Below are positions 16,398-25,095 of a stretch of DNA of 39,706 nt, in pieces. Under the pieces are notes generated by a model, which had not been told where the DNA came from, did not search any database, and saw nothing but the letters and a program-made list of their open reading frames with translations. The DNA comes from Victivallis vadensis (lineage in GTDB: Bacteria; Verrucomicrobiota; Lentisphaeria; Victivallales; GWF2-50-93), in assembly GCA_945883805.1 (NCBI GenBank), contig CAMCYE010000019.1:1-39706 (forward strand). Direction: 5' to 3'. A program made the position numbers and the translations under genes. Position 1 is the stretch's first letter. Each line of letters starts with the position of its first letter.

Positions 16398-18818
16398 TTA
16401 AGGAACAGCTGGAACGGCAAAGGCACCACCAATACCGGGAACTGCAACCCCGTTTGTCACGGAAACACCATTTGATGTTTGATTTCCATCCCAAACCCAT
16501 AATTGCTCATCGGCGGCAAAATCCAGTACTTGAAGATAAAAATAATCTTGATTTTCGAATGCCCCCCCGGGAGGTGCAACAGTATAGGCTTTTATCAGAG
16601 GATCGCTTACATAGAAGAATCCTTCATAATTATTGCCGGGATAAATTAATGTTGCCAAAAAGAGTTCTCCATTATAACTAAACTGCAATCCTGTATGTTG
16701 ACGGCAGGAATTTGAACTGACCGCCGGGTACTGATGACCATTAAAAGTATGCCCGTCTGCAGTAGGCCAAGCCACATCAGCCGTAGCTTCAATTCCCAGA
16801 ATATTGAGTCCTGCGCAGGCTAAAACGGCTAATGTTATGCAGTCCCCGTTTGAGTTTTGATCAAGATATTCCCATATATTGCCATTGCAATTCGTATTAT
16901 AATTTAAATTGTTTTCAGGGTGTTCGTAGTTGAATCCCGGTGAGCCGGAAACTTTTGTCTTCATTTTTCCAGCACATTCTGTTATCGAATCTCCATAGGT
17001 GCTTGAATTGAGAGACCAATTGACCCTTTTTGCCGTCAAAGAATATGTTGGTTTCGGTGTGTCATAAACTACAAAAAACTGGGTTTCAGAATTTCCGATA
17101 CTGCTGTAAGCGGCGCTGCCGTCATTCGGGGCGAATTCCCAGTCGAGCGTCATATATGTGTTCAACATAGTTGTTAAACCGCTTTCAGACGTATCCCAAT
17201 TCAAACCAGAAACTATTCCTGATGTCGGGATAGTTATCGTTCTTTCGCTTACAAAGGGTACGCTATCACATAAGACTTTCAGCTTCCCGGAAACGGAAAC
17301 AGAAACATCTTCCGGTTTGATTTTGAAAGTGGCTGTCATGCCTGGAAAAGTGGGTGTCGTGGTTGTTCCCTTCTTATAGCATACCGGATCGTTGATTTCA
17401 GCGGTTCCGTTGAGATCATCATCTTGCCATTCCGCACCGTTAATCGAGCTACCGTTATCCGCAAAAGAATCATTTTCGTAAGAGTCATGCTGTTTAGAAA
17501 GAACATAGTTTCCTGTTCCTCCAAAATCAACACGTTTCAATTTAATCTCAACAACCAACACATTGGCCGTAACTGTATTCCCGCATTCTGCGGTAACCGT
17601 CTTGTAATCCGTAGAACTTGTTGACGCTGTGTCAAATGTTACTGATTTCTTGCTTTCCCCCAATGTTGTATTATCGCCTGTCCCACTTGCTCCCGATGTC
17701 CCGCCCCAGACAGGTTTCCCGCTCGGCCACGTAACTCCGGAAGGGGATGAGAACGCCTTGAAATCAACCGTCGTTCCTTTAACCACTATAATCGTACCGG
17801 TAACATTCGCATACGCACCACTGCCTATTTTATACTGAAGCGGCGATGCGACTTCAACTACAATAATTTTTGTTGTTTTCGAACTTGTACCGCAAGTGCA
17901 TGTTAAAGTAGTGGTTCCTGCTGTTGTTTTACTTACTGTTCGTTGTAATTTTCCAGTACCAGTACCCCCTGATAATGTCCACTCTCCAGCGCACCCTACC
18001 GGCAAATTGGCTTCGGAAATATTGGGATTTGGCGTTGCAGTCACCGTCACTTCACCTGAGGCTGCCTTTGAAACCACAAATGTTTTAGTATCATTGTTAT
18101 TATCACCATCATCAAATTCAGTTCCTTCATTGGGCAATAAAGACGCCACCCCCACCACCTTTAAATTTCCAGTCTTCATATCGCCGTCATCGTTATGCGG
18201 CGACGCCATTACAGTATACTGACCCGGCAGAGAAGGAGCGGGCAATCCTTGTTGCCAAGTTGTCTGGACATCAGGTGTGCATTTCCAATACGGACTGGAC
18301 ACGGTGTGCTTAACCCCGGATGCATTAAGCCATGCAAGGGCGAAACCACCATTGCTGCCAAGGGGAACTACTGCCTGTGAAGGATCCATGAACAAAGAAA
18401 AATCATTCCATGAGGCGGTAACGCTATAAGTGTACGTTGCCGATCCTGAACCTGGGCCAACAGGCCGGATGGCACCCCCAAATGTGGCGGAAAACATCTG
18501 CGCCGTACCCGTTCCGGCTATTCTGGTTCCGTAAGCGGCAACGGAACCGCGCGGGTAATTACTGTTTCCGTTGGCATCTGTCGGAGGCGGAGATGCAACC
18601 CAGTTACCACCACCGCCGCCGCTGGCGGATGATGAGAGAATTTCCCATCCGCTCATGGCGCTGGCACCAAAACTGTAATTATCTCCATATCCGCTCATTT
18701 GGCGGACAGTTCCTTCATCAACAATGCCTGAAGCCAATGCCGTCGATGTTGTCTGACACAGGAGGCCATACAGAATAATCGTCATCAGCCATAATCTGAA
18801 AATTGCCGTGGTTCTCAT
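16398..18818 (-). CDS. Secreted Ig-like modular protein A, possible cysteine-peptidase-like C-terminus
   Basis: An 806-residue exported protein. It has a signal peptide (1-30) and then about 390 residues of beta-rich Ig-like sequence shared with the paralog at 11873-13870. A second beta region (about 425-620) and a distinct C-terminal domain (640-806) follow. That domain contains GDCITLAVLACAGLNILGIE (Cys660), a Gly-x-Cys on a helix followed by LGI, then histidines at 690, 695 and 708. This is the look of a transglutaminase/papain-like fold, but the usual catalytic Asp context is not clear, so activity is uncertain. A GAGGGGAAGGGGAG ribosome site supports the start, 29 bp after the TPR gene stop. 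It may be a surface or periplasmic client of the block. Confidence 0.74.
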   Translation of the reverse strand: MRTTAIFRLWLMTIILYGLLCQTTSTALASGIVDEGTVRQMSGYGDNYSFGASAMSGWEILSSSASGGGGGNWVASPPPTDANGNSNYPRGSVAAYGTRIAGTGTAQMFSATFGGAIRPVGPGSGSATYTYSVTASWNDFSLFMDPSQAVVPLGSNGGFALAWLNASGVKHTVSSPYWKCTPDVQTTWQQGLPAPSLPGQYTVMASPHNDDGDMKTGNLKVVGVASLLPNEGTEFDDGDNNNDTKTFVVSKAASGEVTVTATPNPNISEANLPVGCAGEWTLSGGTGTGKLQRTVSKTTAGTTTLTCTCGTSSKTTKIIVVEVASPLQYKIGSGAYANVTGTIIVVKGTTVDFKAFSSPSGVTWPSGKPVWGGTSGASGTGDNTTLGESKKSVTFDTASTSSTDYKTVTAECGNTVTANVLVVEIKLKRVDFGGTGNYVLSKQHDSYENDSFADNGSSINGAEWQDDDLNGTAEINDPVCYKKGTTTTPTFPGMTATFKIKPEDVSVSVSGKLKVLCDSVPFVSERTITIPTSGIVSGLNWDTSESGLTTMLNTYMTLDWEFAPNDGSAAYSSIGNSETQFFVVYDTPKPTYSLTAKRVNWSLNSSTYGDSITECAGKMKTKVSGSPGFNYEHPENNLNYNTNCNGNIWEYLDQNSNGDCITLAVLACAGLNILGIEATADVAWPTADGHTFNGHQYPAVSSNSCRQHTGLQFSYNGELFLATLIYPGNNYEGFFYVSDPLIKAYTVAPPGGAFENQDYFYLQVLDFAADEQLWVWDGNQTSNGVSVTNGVAVPGIGGAFAVPAVP

Positions 18819-18890
18819 GCTTTTCTCCCCTTCCCCTCTACTTGGTTTTATATGCCTTTTTTCTCATTTTTATTCTCTTCCTGCGACATC
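17558..18890 (-). repeat. Segmental duplication, copy A (probable source)
   Basis: The same DNA as 12641-13942, but in its natural setting: the TPR gene is intact up to its stop and followed directly by the Ig-like gene. This makes it the likely ancestor of copy B. Confidence 0.85.
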
Positions 18891-20869
18891 ATTGAGCGAT
18901 CCAGAAATTTAAAAAACTCAGGATCGTCTATGTTCTTTCTTAAGGATGCCGTGTATGGAGACTGCGCTTGGTTAGTCTCCAACCATTTAAGCACTTTTCT
19001 CGCGCCGTCTACGTTTCGCTGATAAAGACAGGACATGCCTTCACGAAATTTGATTTGCGCCACGTGTTTCCCCTTGGGATACTTCTTCAGATAGTCAGCA
19101 ATCAGTTTCTGCCCCTGCTCCCAGGTGACTGAGGATGCCTGATAATAAAAGGCAGTACGAACCAATCCCTCTTCTTCAAACGGGGAATCCTTGCCCAACT
19201 CCATGGTTTTTTGGAAATATGAAGCGATTTTCTTCCTCTCTTCCTCTTTGATTGAAGCCGTTGTCATGTCATAATAAAGCCCGATGCCAAGATTGGCGGC
19301 AGCCAACTCATGTTTATTAGAACTGGGATTTTTCAACACTTCATTGAAAAGTCTGTTCATCCCCTGAAAATCCTCAAGCAGATAGTGGAGTTCCGCTGTT
19401 TGCAACTGAAGTTTTACTTTCTTGTTTTTCATCAGTTTCTTCTCTTCCGCAGAGAACAGCATCTGCCCGTATTCAGCCGCCGCTTCCAACCTCATCAATG
19501 CGTTAGGCCAGTTCTGCGAATGCAGTTTCATGATATCGCTATCAAGGTTTCCTGCATTTGTCCAACAATCTTTTGCTCCCTGCAGGTCATTATTGATAAA
19601 TTTGAAAAACCCGACAAGGAAGAGACACTGTTTCTCCTTTTCATCGGGATACCACGGGGCGGTTTTCTGATTGATGATCTCCCGTTCGTTTTCGGTACGG
19701 TAAACGGTGCGTTTCCACTGGTCGAGACTGGTGTATTTACCCTGCGGCTTCGACACGTCCCCGACCTTGTCAGGAACTGCGTAAATCTCCATCGCATCGT
19801 TGAGGTTGCGAATATACCGGAACCACTCAAGCGCTTTCCCATAATATTTGGCGGCAGCATCCGAATCCCAGTTCTGTTCAAGTTCGATCCGTCCGAGTTC
19901 CATCCACGCCTCGCCGCGATAAAGTCCATAGGGCTGATCCTTGATGAATTTTTCCAATTGCTCTTCAGCCCTCTTTATCTGTTCATCCGGGGAAAGGCGG
20001 CGATCACGGAGAGCGCATTTCGCAGACAGCAGCCTTGCGGATGCAACATAAACATTTTCCGCGCTTTTATTCTGTTTGACAATTTCATTGCACAGGTTCT
20101 CGGCTTTCTCACTGAATCCGGACTGGTAAAGCTTCCGCATCTTCACGTAATCGGCGTAATCCCGGCCATAATTCACTTCAAGTTGGCGGAACTCCAGTTC
20201 AATTGCCTGCAGACCGATATCTTTCTGTAAAGCCTCCCACTGCGGTAACGAGTCGTCTTTGGCTTTGGCTTGCCCGGCCACCGACATGTTATCTTTCAAC
20301 GTTGCTATCTTCCGGGCGCATTCGGTCTGCGCCTGTTTGAGATATTCTGATGCCTTATCAACCTGGTTGATTTCGGGAGTCAGCATCAATTCGGCACATT
20401 TTAGCTGAACCAGCACCTTGTCATATCCGCTGGCGAGCCCCTCGGCACGGGACAGCATCTGCAACGCATCGTGGGGTTTCTTCTGTTTTAATTTGCAGAC
20501 TGCCGCGTCAAGGTGACATTGTAGCCAAGCGGTTCCGTAATCCTGCCCCAACATTTTCTGGATATTTGTGCCGTCATCGCAATCCTTGACCGTTTTCCAG
20601 GCATCGTTGAGTTTATCGTTCTTTAAAAAGTAAGTGGCAAGCGCATGGCGGGCTGAATATTTGATGTAGAGATCGCGGGATCTGGACTGTTCCTCCAGAT
20701 ATTTCAGAAGTTCTTTTGCGGCTTTGTCGTCTCCGACAGGCAAGGAGGTTAATTTATCCGACACTACTTTCAACTGCTTTTCCAATGATTCCGACTTTTC
20801 CTGCGGCGCGTCAACACCCATGACAATGAATCCCAGAAAAAACAGCAACAATATTCCACATAGACGCAT
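18848..20869 (-). CDS. Periplasmic TPR-repeat protein
   Basis: A 673-residue protein with signal peptide MRLCGILLLFFLGFIVMGVDA and then helical repeats through most of its length (ARHALATYFLKNDKLNDAWK, GEAWMELGRIELEQNWDSDAA, TAELHYLLEDFQGMNRLF, KGKHVAQIKFREGMSCLYQ). The ATG at 20869 is chosen over a GTG at 20890 because GGAGGG lies six bases before it and it starts the signal. It is the first gene of the long minus-strand block and is divergent from the toroid gene. Its charged tail (SQEENKNEKK) has been copied in front of Ig-like protein B. It is probably a scaffold. No enzymatic motif is visible. Confidence 0.8.
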   Translation of the reverse strand: MRLCGILLLFFLGFIVMGVDAPQEKSESLEKQLKVVSDKLTSLPVGDDKAAKELLKYLEEQSRSRDLYIKYSARHALATYFLKNDKLNDAWKTVKDCDDGTNIQKMLGQDYGTAWLQCHLDAAVCKLKQKKPHDALQMLSRAEGLASGYDKVLVQLKCAELMLTPEINQVDKASEYLKQAQTECARKIATLKDNMSVAGQAKAKDDSLPQWEALQKDIGLQAIELEFRQLEVNYGRDYADYVKMRKLYQSGFSEKAENLCNEIVKQNKSAENVYVASARLLSAKCALRDRRLSPDEQIKRAEEQLEKFIKDQPYGLYRGEAWMELGRIELEQNWDSDAAAKYYGKALEWFRYIRNLNDAMEIYAVPDKVGDVSKPQGKYTSLDQWKRTVYRTENEREIINQKTAPWYPDEKEKQCLFLVGFFKFINNDLQGAKDCWTNAGNLDSDIMKLHSQNWPNALMRLEAAAEYGQMLFSAEEKKLMKNKKVKLQLQTAELHYLLEDFQGMNRLFNEVLKNPSSNKHELAAANLGIGLYYDMTTASIKEEERKKIASYFQKTMELGKDSPFEEEGLVRTAFYYQASSVTWEQGQKLIADYLKKYPKGKHVAQIKFREGMSCLYQRNVDGARKVLKWLETNQAQSPYTASLRKNIDDPEFFKFLDRSMMSQEENKNEKKGI

Positions 20870-20910
20870 ATAATCCCTCCATTTGACCACATAATTTCCA
20901 GATTTATTTA

Positions 20911-20972
20911 ATAGGGCAGGCTTTCCTGCCTGTTATTAAAATTCAACAGGCAGGTTGAAAATCCCGCCGTAC
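20911..20972. repeat. Palindromic doublet in the divergent intergenic region
   Basis: A perfect hairpin GGCAGG-CTTT-CCTGCC (20915-20930) and, after a short A/T spacer, a second imperfect one GGCAGG...CCCGCC (about 20949-20968). The feet read ATAG and, on the other strand, GTAC, close to but not exactly the GTAG seen elsewhere. It is probably a drifted member of the same kind of element. Confidence 0.6.
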
Positions 20973-20986
20973 TTTACTTTTATAAT
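20955..20986 (+). promoter_or_regulatory. Possible promoter of the toroid gene
   Basis: A perfect TATAAT at 20981-20986 with TTGAAA at 20955-20960. The 20-bp spacing is longer than the ideal 17, so this is only a candidate. It would give a leader of about 110 bases to the ATG at 21105. Confidence 0.3.
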
Positions 20987-21104
20987 TGTCTCTATAGTAT
21001 TAAATAGTATTGTCTGTGATTGTAAATATGCCAATGGAATATATTTTTTTAAGTTTAAACGTAATAATAATATCTGTAACCTCTTTTGCAAGCGCTATAT
21101 TACA

Positions 21105-24100
21105 ATGAAATACAAACATTTATTAAATTTCAGATTTGCACTGCATGTCCTGTTGATAATCTGTTATATTATCATTGTATGTTTTCTGCTAAAGCTTACA
21201 ATAGGCAGCCGTCCGCCAGCTTCATCAACGCCAAAGATCGAGTACAGCCGAATCATTCCCCCGAAGCTGCCGGATCCGCAAAAACTGGAGGAAATCAAAA
21301 AATCGCTGATTCCAACAAAAAAAGAAAGCCTGATCTCGGGGGCGGAAGAAACGGTCAATACGGAGTCCATTGCGCTTCCCGGGGATAATTACGATCCGCT
21401 GGATAATCTTTCCTCAACATCTCTTTCAACAACCAATACCCTACCCGGACAGATTACTCTTCCTGCTGGGACTTCCAGTAATTATTCAGGCGACTTTTCC
21501 ACCCGTTCTGAATCCGGACGTAAAAACGGCTTGCGGCATGGCGGCGGAAACGATACCGAAGCCACTGTAACCAAGGCGCTGACCTATCTGAAGCAAAAAC
21601 AAAATCAGGATGGTTCCTGGGGCGAATCTGGCTCGGAAAACCAGGCGGCACTGACCGGACTGGCAATGCTTGCATTCCTCGGACATGGAGAAACGCCGGA
21701 TTCAAAGGAATATGGCACAACCATACAAAAAGGATTGCAGCGTCTGGTTGTTTTTTCCAGTGAGACCGGTATTGAAAAAAGCGACAGGGGGTTTGGACAT
21801 GCGATTCTGACTTACGCACTTGCAGAGGCGGCGGGAATGGTTGCGTCTGGGGAGTTGACGGCGGCAATGGACAAAAGAGTCGAATTTCTCATCAAGCATC
21901 AAAATAAATTCGGCAGCTTCTATTACAATTACGATAACACTCCGGTCACGGCTGACAAGGAGGTCGGTTCAGGCATGTTGAAAAAAGGAATCATTGCCGG
22001 GGAACCGCAGTGCGATTTGTCGTTCGCCGGTTGGAATATTCAGGCGTTGAAGGCTGCCTGGTCGGCCGGCTCAGAGGTTCCGGGATTGTATGAGGCATTA
22101 CGGAAAAGTATCGACGCGTTAAACGATGTCCATCAGGCAAACGGCGGCGGCTTCAGTTTCGGCATTAACGGCGGCAAATATGGGGCAGATCCGGAAGTCA
22201 CCCCGGTAGGGATTTACTGTCTCCAGACTCTCGGGGAAAATGGCAGTAAAGCGGTTGAGAACGGCTTAAAATGGCTGAGAAAACATAAGGATGGAATCCA
22301 ACTGCTGCCTGCATGGAACAGCAATCAGCGTTTTCCCCTTTATGTGTGGTATTATCAGACGCTGATGTTATATCAGCAGGGAAATGGCTCCGGAAATCTC
22401 TGGAATGCATGGAATCGCAGTCTGAAAAAGATGCTTCTTGAAAACCAGCAGCAGAACGGTTCCTGGCAATTGTCCCGGAAACATGATGACGAAGAAATCA
22501 AGTTCAAACAGGAAGAAGATTACTCGCTGTACTGTACTGCTTTTTGCGCCATGACCATGGAGGTATATTATCGTTACGGGCAATCCGGCCCCCTGAAAAA
22601 GGAACGGGAACTTCAACGCGATATTTTTGCCGACATCAATATACCCGGCCTTGATTTGCTGTTAACCCGCAACCGAACAGCAATGCTGAAAAATGCCGTT
22701 CTGAAAAATCGTGTTGTCGATGTTAAAATTGATTTTTTTAAGGTCGGGGAGTTCAATGGTAAACCGGCAGCACCGGCTCAGGAATGGGAGAAGAACGAGT
22801 TTGGCGCATATCAGGACAAACTCAATACAATTCAAGTCAGAAATGCCAGAGAATTCCCCCAGTTGCTGATGCCTTCACAAAGACTGGTGGTTCTCCTGGA
22901 CGATCTGCCCAAATCACTTTACGGCGGCTTGCGGCTTAAAAGCGCAATCGGCAGTAGGGAGTTCATACCGCCGCAGCTCGCGTCAAGCAAAAAGAACAGT
23001 CCGCCGGCAAAGTCAACGCCTCAGGAACCGCCGAGATATCGCGCGGTTCAGGTGCTTTGGAATAATAAAATTATCCGACAGCAGGCGTTGGTAGTTGACA
23101 ATCATTATTTTGATATTCTGATTCCAAACAGTCTGATCGAAAAAAACAGCAATATTCTGGAAATCAGGAACGCCGGAACCGAACCGGTCTGTTTTGACTT
23201 TCTGGAACTCTCAAGCGATCAGGACAAGCCGGAAATAGGATTACAGTCCGTGACAGGGGCACAAGAGAAATCCCCTGAGATAACCGTAAATCAACTGGCT
23301 ACGTTTAAGGAACCTCTGGCGGCGGCGATAAACTCGGTGGATAAAACCACATCCGGCAATGCCGACCCGGGAAAACTGCTTTCCAGTTCAGGTCTGTTTG
23401 AGTATACGGATATTTTTAAACGGGGCTCGTCCCAACAGCTTCATTACTTTCATCAAATCCCGCGCGACATCATCGAATGGATGGGTGGCGGAGGATTAAA
23501 AATAGCGCTGGGCGAAAAAACTTTCCTGCCGGGAGAACTTTTGTTTGATGACTCCGGCTCTCCCAAACTGTCATGGTATGGACTGAATCGGATCATGCCT
23601 TTGTTCGATGGGCATCCCAGGAAACTCATCTGCAACGTTGTCCCAGTAGACCAGGCTTCGATACCATATGATTTATTTTGGGCGGCGGCTCAAAACAGCA
23701 ATGACACGGTTACCATTCAAATAGTGTCATACCGGTTTCGTCTTGCCGAACTGGAAGTAACCTGTCCGATCCCGTGGGCAGGTGCCACCGAGGTTGAGAT
23801 AACCAGGGGGGTAACACTTCCGGATGCCTTAATGAAAGCGGAGACAGCGGGAATTCCCAAACAGGAAACCGGAAGTAAGGGCATTGAGATCAAACGTGAT
23901 GCAGCCATCATCAATAAAATCACCAATGACACCCAAGAATGCGGCATCTTCCAGACAACAGTCAATCATTCCGGTTTTACCACAATCCGCATTCGCAAGC
24001 GAGGTGCTTCCGCCGTTGCAACTGTTAACAGATTGCAATTACCGGCCCGTGTCCAAGTTCGATTTGACAATCAGTCTCCCAAGGTAATTAATCAGGATAT

Positions 24101-25043
24101 TGAAAGCAAATATTATCGCACCGGACTCAGAACCACTGGAAACAGTTTCGCTACCGAAAGTGATTGTTATCGCGTCAGCACCATACTTGCCACGCGCGAT
24201 AAAATTGATCCGGCCGCTCAAGTTATTCCCTGGGATCGGCAGAGCGATCTGGTTGCCATTCAGTTTAACCAAAATAAAAATATCATTCAGCATGGAGCCA
24301 GACTGTTTTTCGGAGAGGCTCCGGCAAAAGCGGAATATTTTGCTTTTTGGGTATATCCGCGTTTAGGTGAAACATGGAGAACTGCCGTCAAATTAAAATT
24401 CCAACTGCAATCCGGTTCAGTCAGGAATTTCTACGAAGCAATGTTAACAATTAATCGCTGGCAGCAGGTCGTAATACCCCTATCCGGCAACATTTCCATG
24501 TCCTGGGGCAGCATCTGCCTGATTGGAGATCCAGATTATCCGGAATATTCCTCAAAGACCCCAATATCTTTTGAACTAAATGGCTGGGCGCAGTATACCC
24601 GTGATGAAATTCCCGGTTTGCCGGATGCCCGGGTGTCAGTGACAAAAAATCATGTGGCAATTACTTTGCTTGGAAAGCCGGGAACTGTTACCCAATTCCG
24701 CCGCCGTCTTGCCACACCTGCGATATTCAAAATTCCAACAATCAGCATTAATCAATTCAATAAAGAACTGAATGCGCCGGAAAGTCCGACCGGCAACCTG
24801 AGTTACAACTGCATAAAAAGCAAAACCGAAATCAAGTTTGATCAGGACACTCAAATAGTTCAGGTCAATACCCGGTTCCCGGATAAGCTGGATCAGGAAT
24901 GGCTGACCCAGAATTTGAAGTTCTTCAATGATGTCGAAAATAAAAAAATACGTACCGGCGAGCTATCCCCGGTATTGATAATTATTAAAAGCAAACTCGG
25001 TATCGGAGATGTCGAAATGACTGAAAAGCCCATCAACAAATGA
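21105..25043 (+). CDS. Membrane-anchored squalene-cyclase-like toroid protein with beta domains
   Basis: A 1312-residue protein. A single membrane helix (about 11-34) is followed by a proline-rich, S/T-rich periplasmic linker (35-150), which recalls the TonB layout. An alpha/alpha toroid (about 150-490) follows, with prenyltransferase/squalene-cyclase QW-type repeats: KQNQDGSWGE, QANGGGFSFG, QQQNGSWQL and LPLYVW-like segments. The rest (500-1312) is beta-rich, with at least two jelly-roll-like modules (around 640-705 and 1060-1200). I see no cyclase catalytic DxDD motif, so it is likely a binding scaffold rather than a terpene cyclase. The start at 21105 is preferred over 20955 because the extra 50 codons are poorly coding and begin inside a palindromic repeat. 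It is divergent from the ExbBD block and may be its inner-membrane coupling partner (inference). Confidence 0.78.
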   Translation: MKYKHLLNFRFALHVLLIICYIIIVCFLLKLTIGSRPPASSTPKIEYSRIIPPKLPDPQKLEEIKKSLIPTKKESLISGAEETVNTESIALPGDNYDPLDNLSSTSLSTTNTLPGQITLPAGTSSNYSGDFSTRSESGRKNGLRHGGGNDTEATVTKALTYLKQKQNQDGSWGESGSENQAALTGLAMLAFLGHGETPDSKEYGTTIQKGLQRLVVFSSETGIEKSDRGFGHAILTYALAEAAGMVASGELTAAMDKRVEFLIKHQNKFGSFYYNYDNTPVTADKEVGSGMLKKGIIAGEPQCDLSFAGWNIQALKAAWSAGSEVPGLYEALRKSIDALNDVHQANGGGFSFGINGGKYGADPEVTPVGIYCLQTLGENGSKAVENGLKWLRKHKDGIQLLPAWNSNQRFPLYVWYYQTLMLYQQGNGSGNLWNAWNRSLKKMLLENQQQNGSWQLSRKHDDEEIKFKQEEDYSLYCTAFCAMTMEVYYRYGQSGPLKKERELQRDIFADINIPGLDLLLTRNRTAMLKNAVLKNRVVDVKIDFFKVGEFNGKPAAPAQEWEKNEFGAYQDKLNTIQVRNAREFPQLLMPSQRLVVLLDDLPKSLYGGLRLKSAIGSREFIPPQLASSKKNSPPAKSTPQEPPRYRAVQVLWNNKIIRQQALVVDNHYFDILIPNSLIEKNSNILEIRNAGTEPVCFDFLELSSDQDKPEIGLQSVTGAQEKSPEITVNQLATFKEPLAAAINSVDKTTSGNADPGKLLSSSGLFEYTDIFKRGSSQQLHYFHQIPRDIIEWMGGGGLKIALGEKTFLPGELLFDDSGSPKLSWYGLNRIMPLFDGHPRKLICNVVPVDQASIPYDLFWAAAQNSNDTVTIQIVSYRFRLAELEVTCPIPWAGATEVEITRGVTLPDALMKAETAGIPKQETGSKGIEIKRDAAIINKITNDTQECGIFQTTVNHSGFTTIRIRKRGASAVATVNRLQLPARVQVRFDNQSPKVINQDIESKYYRTGLRTTGNSFATESDCYRVSTILATRDKIDPAAQVIPWDRQSDLVAIQFNQNKNIIQHGARLFFGEAPAKAEYFAFWVYPRLGETWRTAVKLKFQLQSGSVRNFYEAMLTINRWQQVVIPLSGNISMSWGSICLIGDPDYPEYSSKTPISFELNGWAQYTRDEIPGLPDARVSVTKNHVAITLLGKPGTVTQFRRRLATPAIFKIPTISINQFNKELNAPESPTGNLSYNCIKSKTEIKFDQDTQIVQVNTRFPDKLDQEWLTQNLKFFNDVENKKIRTGELSPVLIIIKSKLGIGDVEMTEKPINK

Positions 25044-25095
25044 AGAGGCTGTGGCACATCTTTAAACCTCAATCATCCAATCATCCATGGAGCCT

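Noticed and set aside
19310..20230. 306-codon plus-strand ORF opposite the TPR gene
   Set aside because: It is an antisense shadow of a well-supported coding region with no independent start context.
20955..21104. 50-codon N-terminal extension of the toroid protein
   Set aside because: It begins inside a palindromic repeat, looks non-coding, and would put an extra segment before the membrane helix.
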